From: Streptomyces sp. LHD-70 | GTDB taxonomy: Bacteria; Actinomycetota; Actinomycetes; Streptomycetales; Streptomycetaceae | Assembly: GCF_031157275.1 (NCBI RefSeq) | Contig: NZ_JAVIFW010000001.1 | Span: 310,001 to 374,000, forward strand | Length of the DNA stretch: 64,000 nucleotides | Direction: 5' to 3' | Shown here: piece after piece, positions 1 to 8,375 of the stretch | Numbering within the stretch: position 1 is the first letter of the stretch | How the letters are laid out: each line of letters starts with the position of its first letter | Position numbers and translations under genes: made by a program | Notes under the pieces: model-generated | Databases searched by the model: none | The model's input: the letters and a program-made list of their open reading frames with translations, nothing else | Told to the model about the DNA's origin: nothing

Positions 1-474
1 GCCCCCATCCCGGACCTGAGGGCCGCCGACGGACCGCGTCGGCGGGAAGCGATCACTCTGGAGCAGTGGGTCAGGGCACGCGGCCAGCTCGAGGTCGAGG
101 TGCCGGCCGACGGACGCAGCGCCCGCTTCTCCTTCTCCTTCACCGGGCTGATCCCGGACAGCGTGTACACGGTGATGTCGCTGCGGGAGCGCGATCTGGA
201 TCCTGCGGGGCCCACGCGACCTGGCCCGCTGGGCGTGCCCAACGCCTTCTACAGCGACCGGCACGGCATGGCCCACTATCAGGCGACCCTGCCGAATCCG
301 TTCCCCGCGCCCGGCGCCCCCGGGGCGAACCGCATGATCAACGTGGTGGTGCTGTGGATGAGCTACCAGCAGAACTACGGCGGAGCCATCGGCCACTTCG
401 GCCTGGGCGGCGACATCCACGCCCAACTCAAGCTGTGCGGACCGCACTTCGCCGAGTTCACCACCTGCGACTGA
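1..474 (+). CDS. Hypothetical protein, 3' part only
   Basis: The reading frame is open from the first base of the window, so the start lies upstream; 157 codons are visible. I do not recognise the family. The visible part is mostly polar with a beta-rich look, ends in two Cys-containing turns (KLCGPH and FTTCD at the C-terminus) and has short phrases such as SFSFTGLIPDSVYTV and GGDIHAQLKL that resemble repeats of extracellular beta-sandwich proteins. The C-terminal cysteines would suit an exported protein, but no signal peptide can be judged because the N-terminus is missing. It is followed by a duplicated 25-bp unit and the SDR gene. Function unknown. Confidence 0.7.
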   Translation, partial: APIPDLRAADGPRRREAITLEQWVRARGQLEVEVPADGRSARFSFSFTGLIPDSVYTVMSLRERDLDPAGPTRPGPLGVPNAFYSDRHGMAHYQATLPNPFPAPGAPGANRMINVVVLWMSYQQNYGGAIGHFGLGGDIHAQLKLCGPHFAEFTTCD

Positions 475-485
475 CCACTTCGGCG

Positions 486-535
486 GCCGGGCGCGGCCGG
501 ATCCCACCCGGCCGGGCGCGGCCGGATCCCACCCG
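486..535. repeat. Two tandem copies of a 25-bp GC-rich unit
   Basis: Two identical 25-bp units (beginning gccgggcgcg and ending cccacccg) lie head to tail right behind the stop codon at 474. Each contains a palindromic core (GGCCGGGCGCGGCC-like), so the pair could also act as a transcript end for the upstream gene. Confidence 0.75.
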
Positions 536-617
536 GCCGCGCCCGCGCCGGACGGCCCTGGGCTCGCGGTGCTCTCCTCGACTCGCCCAACTTCCCTCGT
601 ACTCAAAGGAGTTCTTC

Positions 618-1349
618 ATGCCCGCACTCACCGGCCGTACGGCCCTGATCACCGGAGCCGACCGCGGCATCGGTCTCGCTCTGGCCCGCCGCCTCGGCGC
701 TGAGGGCGCCAACCTCGTCCTGCACTCCAACAACGCGGACGGCCTGCGACAGACCCTCCAGGCCGAGCAATGGCCTGCCGAACGCATCCACACCGCCGTC
801 CTCGACGTCGCGGATGCGGATGCCGTCGAGCGTTCGGTCGCCGAGGCGGTCGACCGCTTCAGCGGCATCGACTATCTGCTCAACGTGGCCGGCATCGTCC
901 ACTACGGCGGCATTGAGCAGTGCACCGTCGACCAGTGGCAGCAGACCCTGCAGACCAACCTGACCGGCTACTTCCTCATGGCACGCAGCGTCCTGCCGCA
1001 CATGCGCAAGGCCGGCGACGGCGTCATCGTCAACATGTCCTCGATCTGGGGACGACGGCCCGCCCCTGGCACCCTCGCCTACTCCGTGTCCAAATACGGA
1101 GTCGAAGGGCTCACCAAGTGCCTGGCCGAAGAAGCCCGGCCCTGGGGCGTGAAGGTCTCCAGCCTCGTCCTGGACAAGGTGGACACCAACTTCCGCGACG
1201 GCATGGCCGCCCGGATCTCGTACGACGCCGAACAGCGCGATCGCATGCTGTCCGCCGACGACGTCGCCGACGCGACCCTGGCCATCCTGACCAGTTCGTC
1301 GCGCGCCCACCCGTCCTCCATCGAGCTGGACGCCTGGCGCTGGATCTGA
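618..1349 (+). CDS. SDR family NAD(P)-dependent oxidoreductase
   Basis: A 243-residue classical short-chain dehydrogenase/reductase. The Rossmann glycine motif TGADRGIG is near residues 10-17, an NVAG motif near 90 and the catalytic Ser (NMSSIWG) followed by the YSVSK Tyr/Lys pair around 155-160. The start at 618 is set by an AAAGGAG ribosome site seven bases upstream and by the length usual for the family. The C-terminus (VLDKVDTNF) replaces the common PG motif with LDKV, so substrate choice is unclear. It is the first gene of a same-strand run with a DMT exporter, an aldo/keto reductase and a KAS III homologue, suggesting a shared small-molecule pathway. Family certain, substrate unknown. 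Confidence 0.93.
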   Translation: MPALTGRTALITGADRGIGLALARRLGAEGANLVLHSNNADGLRQTLQAEQWPAERIHTAVLDVADADAVERSVAEAVDRFSGIDYLLNVAGIVHYGGIEQCTVDQWQQTLQTNLTGYFLMARSVLPHMRKAGDGVIVNMSSIWGRRPAPGTLAYSVSKYGVEGLTKCLAEEARPWGVKVSSLVLDKVDTNFRDGMAARISYDAEQRDRMLSADDVADATLAILTSSSRAHPSSIELDAWRWI

Positions 1350-1401
1350 CGCCCCGGCCGCCGATACCCCACTCCTCCCACCACGAGACGGAACAGCAGC
1401 A

Positions 1402-2385
1402 ATGTCCTCTTCCAAGACCCTGGTCGGCGCCGCCGGCGGCCTGGCCACCGCCCTTGCCTGGGGCGGCATGTTCGCCGTGGCCCAGTCCGCCTACCAGCAC
1501 CTCGACCCCTTCCACCTCACAGCCGTGCGCTTCGCTCTCGGCGCCGCAATCTTCCTGGTGCTCCTCGCGCTCAAGGAAGGGGCCGCAGCCTTCCGATACG
1601 AGGGCAATCTGGCCAAGCTCTGGGTGCTCGGCACGATCGGCTTCGCCGGGTTCAACCTGCTCACCTACGTGGGCCTCGAGTCCATGCCCGCGCAGAGCTC
1701 ATCCCTGGTCGTGGCGACCATGCCCCTGGTCACCGTGATCGTCCTGTGGATCAGGACCAAGAAGGCACCCGCGCCCCTGGCCCTGGCCTTCGTCGTCCTC
1801 GCACTGATCGGCCTGACCATCGTGCTCGGCAACGGCAACCCGCTCGCAGTGTTCTCCGGCGGCCTGGGCACAGGCGGCCTTCTCACCCTCATCGGCGTGA
1901 TCTGCTGGGTCGTGTACACCACCAGCGCCGCCCAGTTCCCCACCTGGTCCCCGCTGCGCTTCACCGCCCTGAGCTGCCTGCCCGGCACCATCAGCATCCT
2001 GGCCGTCACCGCGGTGAGCCAGGCGGCCGGCTGGACCGGCAGCTTCGGTGTCGGCGACTACGCGGCAGCCTGGTGGCAGATCCTCTACGTCGCCATCCCC
2101 GCCACCGCCGTGGCCATCCTGACCTGGAACATCGCCAACCGGAACCTCGGCCCGGCCAACGGGGTGCTCTTCATCAACCTCGTGCCCGTCACGGCGTTCG
2201 TCGTCTCCGCGTTCCAGGGACACGCCCCCACCGGAGCCGAACTCACCGGCATCTGCCTCGTCATCGTCTCCCTGCTCGGCGCCAACATCGCCGGGCGCCG
2301 CCATGCCGCTCGTACTGCAGTGCCCCAGCCGTCAAGCCCGGACCAGCCGGCAGCAGCCTCCAAGGAACCGGCAGCAGCCCGCTGA
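1402..2385 (+). CDS. EamA/DMT-superfamily transporter
   Basis: A 327-residue integral membrane protein with about ten hydrophobic helices in two five-helix halves, as in EamA drug/metabolite exporters (typical length 280-330). The first half starts GAAGGLATALAWGGMFAVAQ and the second half (from about residue 150) has the paired LTLIGVICWVVYT helix. The last 25 residues are a polar Ala/Pro/Ser tail in the cytosol. It begins 52 bp after the SDR stop with only a weak ribosome site (ACGGAAC). Context suggests export of the product of the neighbouring enzymes, but DMT proteins carry many substrates. Confidence 0.9.
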   Translation: MSSSKTLVGAAGGLATALAWGGMFAVAQSAYQHLDPFHLTAVRFALGAAIFLVLLALKEGAAAFRYEGNLAKLWVLGTIGFAGFNLLTYVGLESMPAQSSSLVVATMPLVTVIVLWIRTKKAPAPLALAFVVLALIGLTIVLGNGNPLAVFSGGLGTGGLLTLIGVICWVVYTTSAAQFPTWSPLRFTALSCLPGTISILAVTAVSQAAGWTGSFGVGDYAAAWWQILYVAIPATAVAILTWNIANRNLGPANGVLFINLVPVTAFVVSAFQGHAPTGAELTGICLVIVSLLGANIAGRRHAARTAVPQPSSPDQPAAASKEPAAAR

Positions 2386-2483
2386 CACGCCCCCATCACA
2401 CCCACCGACGGCGGCAGAGCGGCGCAGCGCCCGCCTTCTGCCGCCCCCCACCACCGCGTTCCCGCCACCCGGAGCAACTCACC

Positions 2484-3479
2484 ATGCACACACGCCGCCT
2501 CGGCACGCACGGCCCGCTGGTCTCCGAACTCGGACTGGGCTGCATGGGCATGTCCGCCTTCTACGGCCCCCGCAACGACGACGATGCCCGCAACACCCTG
2601 CTCACCGCCCTCGACCTCGGCATCACACTCTTCGACACCGCCGACGCCTACGGCAACGGACACAACGAACAGCTCCTCGGCAGGGTCCTCGGCCCCCACC
2701 GCGACCGTGTCACCCTCGCCACCAAGTGCGGCATCCGCTCCGTCAGTTCCCAGGGAACCAGCGGCGGCGCCGTCATCGACTCCAGCCCGGCCTACATCCG
2801 CCAGGCCTGCGAGGCCTCTCTCACCCGTCTCGGCACCGACCACATCGACGTGTACTACCTGCACCGCCGCGACCCCGGCATCCCCATCGAGGAGTCGGTC
2901 GGCGCCATGGCCGAACTGGTCCACGAAGGCAAGGTCCGCCACCTCGGTCTGTCCGAAGTCAGCGCCACCACCCTCCAAGGGGCCCACGCAACCCACCCCA
3001 TCGCTGCCCTGCAGACCGAATACTCCCTATGGGAACGCTCTTTGGAGGACGACATCATCCCCACGGCCCGACGCCTGGGCGCCGCCATCGTCCCCTACTC
3101 GCCCCTGGGCCGCGGCTTCCTCACCGGAGCCGTCACCTCGCTGCACCACCTGACCGCCGACGACTACCGGCATCACGACCCGCGCTTCCAGGGCGGCAAC
3201 CTCACCCACAACCTCGCCTTGATCGACCGCGTACGCGACATCGCCGACCGCCACGAAGCCACCCCGGGCCAGATCGCCCTGGCCTGGCTCCTCGCCCAGG
3301 GCGACGACATCGTCCCCATCCCCGGCACCAAGCGCCGCACCTACCTGCGCGAGAACTCGGAAGCCACCGCACTCCGCCTCACCGGCGATGACCTCGACAC
3401 GCTCACCCGCTCCGTACCGCGCGACGCCGTCCACGGCCCCCGCTACGGAGACAAGGCCCTGCAACTCCTCAACACCTGA
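2484..3479 (+). CDS. Aldo/keto reductase
   Basis: A 331-residue member of the AKR superfamily (AKR13-like 'oxidoreductase' group). The conserved tetrad is visible: Asp and Tyr in DTADAYGNGHNEQ, Lys in TLATKCG and His in YYLHRRDPG. The C-terminal NADPH-binding stretch VPIPGTKRRTYLRENSEA is also present. The ATG at 2484 is preferred because translation upstream is low-complexity and because the protein then begins with the family-typical MHTRRLGTHGPLVSELGLG. It is likely cotranscribed with the transporter (98-bp gap) and the KAS III gene downstream (65-bp gap). Reduces aldehydes or ketones; substrate not predictable. Confidence 0.93.
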   Translation: MHTRRLGTHGPLVSELGLGCMGMSAFYGPRNDDDARNTLLTALDLGITLFDTADAYGNGHNEQLLGRVLGPHRDRVTLATKCGIRSVSSQGTSGGAVIDSSPAYIRQACEASLTRLGTDHIDVYYLHRRDPGIPIEESVGAMAELVHEGKVRHLGLSEVSATTLQGAHATHPIAALQTEYSLWERSLEDDIIPTARRLGAAIVPYSPLGRGFLTGAVTSLHHLTADDYRHHDPRFQGGNLTHNLALIDRVRDIADRHEATPGQIALAWLLAQGDDIVPIPGTKRRTYLRENSEATALRLTGDDLDTLTRSVPRDAVHGPRYGDKALQLLNT

Positions 3480-3544
3480 GAACCGAACCTGCTCGCGTGC
3501 CCCGGCCGTACCCGGACACCGCACCAACAAGAGGGGAAACGACC

Positions 3545-4603
3545 ATGTCCTGCACCACCTCTCCCTGCCTTTCCGGCGTCTGGTACACCCAGGGCGGCCC
3601 ACTGGAAGAACCTGCGCCCACCCCGCATCGCCACGGAATCCTCGGCACCGGCTCCTACCTGCCCTCACACACCGTCACCAACAGCGAGATCGCAGCCCGT
3701 ACCGGCGTGACCGAGGATTGGATCCTCAGCAAGACCGGCATACGCCTGCGCCACTACGCCGCCGACGACGAGGCCACCTCAGACCTGGCCGCCCACGCGG
3801 CCCGCGCCGCACTGGCCAACGCCGGTCTGAGACCCGGGCAGCTCTCCTACATCGTGGTCGCCACATCCACCCCCGACCACCCCCAGCCGGCCACCGCCGC
3901 GATCGTGCAGCACCTCATCGGCGCCGACAACGCTGCCGCATTCGACGTCAACGCCGTATGCACCGGCTTTCTCTTCGCCCTCAACGCGGCACACGGCATC
4001 GTTCCCGAAGACGGATACGGCCTGGTCATCGGCGCCGACATCTACTCCCGCATCATCAACCCCACCGACCGCCGCACCGCGGTCCTCTTCGGCGACGGAG
4101 CCGGTGCCGTGGTCCTCGGCCCCGTGGCCGAACCCGGAGGAATTCTCGCCACCCGCCTGCGCACCTTCGGCGACCTGCACCGCACCATCGAAGTCCCCGC
4201 CGGAGGCAGCCGGATCCCCGCCCGCCACCAGGCACCGGACGACCCGGCCCACTACTTCGCCATGCAGGGCCGCGACGTACGCGAGTTCGTCACCGATCAA
4301 CTTCCCCTCGCCATAAAGGAAATCCTGAGGGACACCGACACCAGCCCAGACGACGTCCAACACTTCATCCCGCATCAGGCCAACGGCCAGATGCTCCGGG
4401 AGATCGCCCCCACCCTCGGCCTCGACCAGGCCCACCACCACATCGTCGTCGAAGACACCGCCAACACCGGCGCCGCATCCGTACCCCTCACACTCGACCT
4501 CGCCAACCGCCGAGGCGCACTGAAGCACGGCGACAGCGTTCTGCTCAGCGCCTTCGGAGGCGGTATGTCCATCGGCACCACCCTGCTGCGCTGGGCCCGA
4601 TGA
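3545..4603 (+). CDS. Beta-ketoacyl-ACP synthase III-like (FabH family)
   Basis: A 352-residue thiolase-fold condensing enzyme. The catalytic triad of KAS III is intact: Cys139 in NAVCTGFLFAL, His277 in HFIPHQANGQ and Asn307 in EDTANTGAASVPLT. The last matches the Asn of FabH, which argues for decarboxylative condensation rather than pure acyl transfer. The N-terminus carries about 30 extra residues before the family start (HGILGTGSYLP), with three Cys in CTTSPCLSG. The ATG at 3545 is chosen for the AGAGGGGAAAC ribosome site just upstream. A stand-alone copy beside SDR, AKR and exporter genes, with no acyl carrier protein or type II PKS, suggests specialised metabolism rather than housekeeping fatty acid synthesis. 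Confidence 0.9.
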   Translation: MSCTTSPCLSGVWYTQGGPLEEPAPTPHRHGILGTGSYLPSHTVTNSEIAARTGVTEDWILSKTGIRLRHYAADDEATSDLAAHAARAALANAGLRPGQLSYIVVATSTPDHPQPATAAIVQHLIGADNAAAFDVNAVCTGFLFALNAAHGIVPEDGYGLVIGADIYSRIINPTDRRTAVLFGDGAGAVVLGPVAEPGGILATRLRTFGDLHRTIEVPAGGSRIPARHQAPDDPAHYFAMQGRDVREFVTDQLPLAIKEILRDTDTSPDDVQHFIPHQANGQMLREIAPTLGLDQAHHHIVVEDTANTGAASVPLTLDLANRRGALKHGDSVLLSAFGGGMSIGTTLLRWAR

Positions 4604-4638
4604 CAGATCCCTAGGTGGTGTGTTCAAAGAAGATCCGG

Positions 4639-4870
4639 GTGGTGGATCACGGCCGGGCGATACGCCGTTATGAACTGTCCGATACCGAGTGGGAGTTCGT
4701 CCGGTCGCTGCTGCCTGAGTCGTGTGGCGCATGAAGCGGTGGGACAACCGCACAGTGCTCAACCGGATCGTGTGGAAGTTCCGCACCGGGACGGCTTGGC
4801 CTGATGTTCCGGAACCCTGGACGGCACGTTCGAGCAGATGCTCCGGACCGCACAGACGAGGGCGGACACA
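4639..4870 (+). pseudogene. IS5-family transposase remnant
   Basis: A reading frame starting GTG GTG at 4639 gives RRYELSDTEWEFVRSLLP, the typical N-terminus of IS5-group DDE transposases. It runs into a stop, after which another frame gives MKRWDNRTVLNRIVWKFRTG and then AWPDVPEPW, the next block of the same family. Only about 75 codons remain, with at least one frameshift and no catalytic domain. No intact terminal repeats were identified. It sits between the KAS III gene and a perfect hairpin, so it marks an old insertion at the end of this gene group. Confidence 0.75.
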
Positions 4871-4891
4871 TCCGAGCTCTCATGACGCACG

Positions 4892-4923
4892 AAGGGGTGC
4901 ACACCAGATGGTGTGCACCCCTT
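4892..4923. terminator. Perfect 14-bp stem-loop, likely terminator
   Basis: AAGGGGTGCACACC, a four-base loop (agat), then GGTGTGCACCCCTT: a perfect 14-bp inverted repeat without a clear U-run, the usual form in Streptomyces. It would end transcription of the 0.6-4.6 kb gene run. The IS remnant lies between the last gene and this hairpin. Confidence 0.7.
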
Positions 4924-5389
4924 CAGCATGCCTGGTGCCCTGCCCTGCCCTGCCCTGCGGCGGTGTATCAGCCGATCCCCAAGCCGCCTTTAGTAGGGGG
5001 TTGGGGCCACCTCCTCAATATGCGCTTGGCCCCGCGGAAGCACGCAGGGATCACCGCCGGGCAGAAGTCTGGCGGGGCTAGCGAATCTCTGGGCTCGCCA
5101 CGAGCTGGCTCTGAAGCGGACGCGTTCGACGTGGAAAATCTGATGGGGAGTAAGACCGCGTGGCGGCGACGTAGGCGATGGTGGCCTTGCTGCCCTTGCT
5201 GCCCTTGCTGCCCTCGCTGCCCTCGCTGACCGTCGGCGAGCCGGCGTACGTCGGAGGTCCCGGTGTATCAAGGGTCCCGCTCGCGAGAGGGCGTCCGGGC
5301 GTGCTCAGTCCTCACATGCGGCCGCGCAGGTGTGGACGGCCGGGGCCGTCTGGCCTCCGCGAGCTGCCGTTCCGCAGTTGAATACCGGT
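4924..5389. other. Intergenic stretch without a convincing gene
   Basis: About 465 bp with no frame that looks coding. It holds a short run of TGCCC repeats near 4940-4965 and an imperfect 9-bp tandem array (CTTGCTGCC / CTCGCTGCC, about 5185-5228). The promoter of the SWIM-domain gene must lie towards the right end, but I could not pick out a clear -35/-10 pair. Confidence 0.5.
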
Positions 5390-7072
5390 GTGGCACGAAA
5401 ATTTGTGGGGTTCGGCGAGGACGATCTGCGGGCGCTGGCCGGGGCGCGGTCCTTCGGGCGGGGGCTGGGGTACCTGGACGCGGTGAGCGGTCTGGAGGTG
5501 GGAGACGGCTCGGTCACCGCCGTGGTGCACGGTACGGAATCCTACGAAGTCGAGCTCACCCTTGGCGGGGACGACGGGCCCTCGGGATGGTGTGACTGCC
5601 CCTACGGACAGGAGGGCAACTTCTGCAAGCACTGTGTGGCGGTCGGGCTGACCGTGCTGCGGCGGGCGGAGACGATCCCGCATCAGCGGGCCGCCGCACG
5701 GGCACGGGCCTCCGGCCTGGAAGCGTGGTTGACGGCGCTGTCCCGGGACGAACTCCTCTCACTGGTGCGGGAGCAGATCGCCGAGGACCGCCGGCTGCGC
5801 CGACGCCTGGAGCTGCGGGCCTCCGCCGCTTGCTCCGACCTCGGTGCGGTCCGGGATCGGATGATTGCGCTGATCGATCCGCGCCCTTTCGCCCGGTACG
5901 GGTACGTCGAGTACGCCGATGCCCCCGGGTATGCGCAGCAGGTGGCGGAGGCGGCGGGCGCGCTGCGCGCCCTGACCGCCGACGGTCGGGCGGCGCAGGC
6001 TGTCGCTCTGGCCGAGGAGGCGATCCGGGTACTGGGGGAGGCGTACGAGGAGATCGACGACTCCGACGGTGTGGTGGGGCAGGCCGCCGCCGCGGTGGCC
6101 GAGGCCCATCTGGAGGCGTGCGGAACCGCGCGGCCCGATCCGGAGCGGCTGGCCGACTGGCTGGTCGGACAGGTGCTCGGAGACAGCCACGACGTGACGG
6201 ACCTGGACCTGCTCGACTACGCCGAGGTGCTGGGCCCGAGCGGGCTGGCCCGAATGCGGCAGTCGGCGGCCGAGGCGCGGCGGCGCAGTCCTTCCGGCTG
6301 GGCGGAGCGGTATCTGATGGAGCGCCTGGTCAAGGCGGAGGGCGACGTCGACGCACTGGTCGCTCTGTACGCACAGGACCTCGACCCAGCCGGTGCCACG
6401 CATCTGCGCATCGCCGAGGAACTCGAATCGGCGGGCCGCGCGGACGAGGCGCTCACGTGGGCAGAGCGCGGAATCCGGGACTGTGCCGCCGAGGTGTACA
6501 TCGACGGCCGCCTGGTCGACTACGTCTGTGCCCGTTACGCGAAGGTGGGGCGGCCGGCGGACGTGGTCGGTGTGCGCCGGGACCGGTTCCGCATCGAGCG
6601 GTCCCTGGCCGCCTACCAGCAGTTGCGCTCTGCCGCTCAGGCGGCGCACTGCTGGGAGGCCGAACGCGTGGCCGCGCTGGCCGCTCTGCGGGAGGACGCC
6701 CGCCGTGAGTACGGCCGACGGTACGGCGGGCCCGTGCTGATCGACTCGCTGCTCGATGACGGTGATGCGGAGGCGGCCTGGCAGGAGGCCGTCGGCCTCG
6801 CCGACGACCGGCAGTGGGAACAACTCGCCGACCTGTCGCGCGAGACGCGTCCGGCCGAGGCGCTCGCGGTCTACCTGCGGCTGGTCGAGCGGATGAAGGA
6901 GCCGACCGGCGACCGTGCCTACGAGCACGTGGCGCGACTGCTGTTGGGTGCTCGTGACTGCCATCGTGCGCTGGGGACGCAGGAGGCGTTCGCCGTGTAT
7001 CTCGCCGGCCTGCGGGCGGAACTGAAGCGTCGGCGCAAGCTGATGAGCATCCTCGACCGGTACGGGCTGTGA
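5390..7072 (+). CDS. SWIM zinc-finger domain protein
   Basis: About 560 residues. The SWIM finger is near residues 65-85: WCDCPYGQ followed by GNFCKHCVAVGL gives the CxC...CxH zinc pattern, just behind a beta-rich N-terminal part (the usual DDLRALAGARSFGRGLGYLD start). The rest is alpha-helical and TPR-like, rich in Ala/Glu/Arg, as in actinobacterial SWIM proteins of this size. SWIM fingers bind DNA or proteins; no enzyme activity is known for this group. I set the start at GTG 5390 because homologous proteins begin around ARKFVGF; an upstream ATG at 5330 would add an unlikely 20-residue tail. Stands alone between an intergenic repeat region and a hairpin. Confidence 0.85.
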   Translation: MARKFVGFGEDDLRALAGARSFGRGLGYLDAVSGLEVGDGSVTAVVHGTESYEVELTLGGDDGPSGWCDCPYGQEGNFCKHCVAVGLTVLRRAETIPHQRAAARARASGLEAWLTALSRDELLSLVREQIAEDRRLRRRLELRASAACSDLGAVRDRMIALIDPRPFARYGYVEYADAPGYAQQVAEAAGALRALTADGRAAQAVALAEEAIRVLGEAYEEIDDSDGVVGQAAAAVAEAHLEACGTARPDPERLADWLVGQVLGDSHDVTDLDLLDYAEVLGPSGLARMRQSAAEARRRSPSGWAERYLMERLVKAEGDVDALVALYAQDLDPAGATHLRIAEELESAGRADEALTWAERGIRDCAAEVYIDGRLVDYVCARYAKVGRPADVVGVRRDRFRIERSLAAYQQLRSAAQAAHCWEAERVAALAALREDARREYGRRYGGPVLIDSLLDDGDAEAAWQEAVGLADDRQWEQLADLSRETRPAEALAVYLRLVERMKEPTGDRAYEHVARLLLGARDCHRALGTQEAFAVYLAGLRAELKRRRKLMSILDRYGL

Positions 7073-7076
7073 AGGG

Positions 7077-7101
7077 GGTGCGGGCCTGGTGCCCGCTCAC
7101 C
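7077..7101. terminator. GC-rich stem-loop behind the SWIM gene
   Basis: GCGGGC-ctggt-GCCCGC directly downstream of the stop codon, extendable by GTG/CAC pairs across a bulge. A plausible factor-independent or processing hairpin for the SWIM transcript. Confidence 0.45.
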
Positions 7102-7488
7102 ACGTGCCCGGCTGCGCTTCTCAGCCCCTGGGGTGGATCACGCGTACACGCTGGTGTCAGTAGCGGTACCGCGCCTGGACGATGATCGACTCGTCGTCGG
7201 TCGGCTTGTATCCCGATTCACCGCCCTTCCGGTTCTCGAGCTTGCGGTGTGGAGCCGGGTGTGGCTGGGCTGGTGGTGCCTGTCGGTGTCGTCGCGGTCG
7301 TGGTCTGGCTCTGGCTCAACGTGCGGCTGTTCGGTCCTGTGGGACCCACGAGTTGGGCGGCGAGGGGCATCTACGGTGAGCAGCTCCACATCGACGGCCA
7401 ACGCCGAACCGGGCCGATGGATACGAGGCTCCGGCTATGAGCGTGAACGACTCATCGTTTCCATACAGCTTGTTCAGTAACTTGGGGG
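7102..7488. other. Intergenic stretch, no supported gene
   Basis: Contains a 63-codon frame (7249-7440) with a hydrophobic segment (VGVVAVVVWLWLNVRLF), but it has no ribosome site and no family resemblance I can name. Near 7455-7485 the less GC-rich sequence (catacagcttgttcagt) looks like the old promoter/operator of the TetR remnant downstream. Confidence 0.4.
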
Positions 7489-7863
7489 GTGTCAAGGTCT
7501 CCCGTACTGAATGCGCAGCCCGGAGCAACGACCGAAGAGGGGGTCCATGGGCGAGGGCAGGCGGGCGTGGTGCGCGCCACCTTCTACGCCCACTGCGACG
7601 ACAAGCCGCTGCAGATGTTCGTGGACGCCTGCGCGAAGGCGACGGGGGAGGAGTGCCGCGCCCGCGCTCGGCGCGACGCGGTCCGGTCGCGCATCGGCCC
7701 CGATCTGCTCGCCCGGGTGTGGGTGGGTGAGCGGATCGCCGTACTGCGCTGGTGGGTTGAGCAGGAATCCCCGTACCTGTCAGCCGAGGAGGTCGTGCGC
7801 ATGCTGCTCGATCTCGCGCTGCGCGGGAGGTACTGGGCCGGCGGCTTCGAGTCGCAGGGCTGA
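7489..7863 (+). pseudogene. Degenerate TetR-family regulator
   Basis: The C-terminal two thirds of a TetR/AcrR regulator survive. The end of the helix-turn-helix is readable as QAGVVRATFYAHCDDK (compare the usual AGVSRATFYAHFDDK), followed by a ligand-domain-like run ending RYWAGGFESQG. The first helix and most of the DNA-binding domain are missing or scrambled (ATTEEGVHGRG), and the total is only 124 codons against about 190-200 for the family. It is probably no longer a DNA-binding protein. It lies on the same strand as, and about 510 bp ahead of, the MFS gene, which it may once have regulated. Confidence 0.65.
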
Positions 7864-8015
7864 CTTCGCGCTTGTTCACTCCCGACTGGTGGGCATCGGG
7901 CTCGTTGCCGTGCGTCCCGCTCGGGCCGGATCACGATCGGGGTCATAGAGCCGCTCCTGGCCCGTCCGTCACCGCAGTACGGCGATCAGGCGACCCCCTC
8001 GGGACTGCTTCATCC

Positions 8016-8045
8016 TTGACAGCTTCCCGCGTTGCTGAACAAGAT
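8016..8045 (+). promoter_or_regulatory. Possible promoter for the MFS operon
   Basis: TTGACA at 8016-8021, an 18-bp spacer and CAAGAT at 8040-8045, inside a locally AT-richer stretch (tctttaaatattc). It lies 330 bp upstream of the MFS start, so a long leader would be needed. Judged by eye only. Confidence 0.3.
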
Positions 8046-8301
8046 GTCTTTAAATATTCACCCGGTCTCGCATCTGGGGAATGTGTCCGCTTGGCTTCTG
8101 GGGAATTCCGTGCGCCCAGGCATCCATCGGCACACATCCCGAGGTGATCGGGATCGAGGCCGCTCGTTCCCGGCCGCCCGAACTCTTCTACAGGCCCAGC
8201 TCGGTTCGGGCGATTCAGTCGGCGGAGACCGAGCGCGTCGCCCCGCTCGCGCTCACCCCATGACATCTACGCCCGGGACGGACACCCGCACCAGCACTGC
8301 C

Positions 8302-8337
8302 CTCAACGGCTCAAACGGCTCAACGGCTCAACGGCTC
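8302..8337. repeat. Four near-identical 8-9 bp units (ctcaacgg)
   Basis: CTCAACGG repeated four times (one unit with an extra A) directly ahead of the MFS start region. Between 7864 and 8375 (about 510 bp) I see no gene, only this array and the putative promoter. Confidence 0.7.
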
Positions 8338-8375
8338 AGCGACCGGTAGACGGCCGCATGCATCGGGAGAGACCT

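Noticed and set aside
5178..5381. Leu/Pro-repeat frame before the SWIM gene
   Set aside because: Translation of a 9-bp repeat array; no start signal or homology.
8081..8263. 60-codon frame between the TetR remnant and the MFS gene
   Set aside because: No ribosome site, unusual codon use and no recognisable motif.
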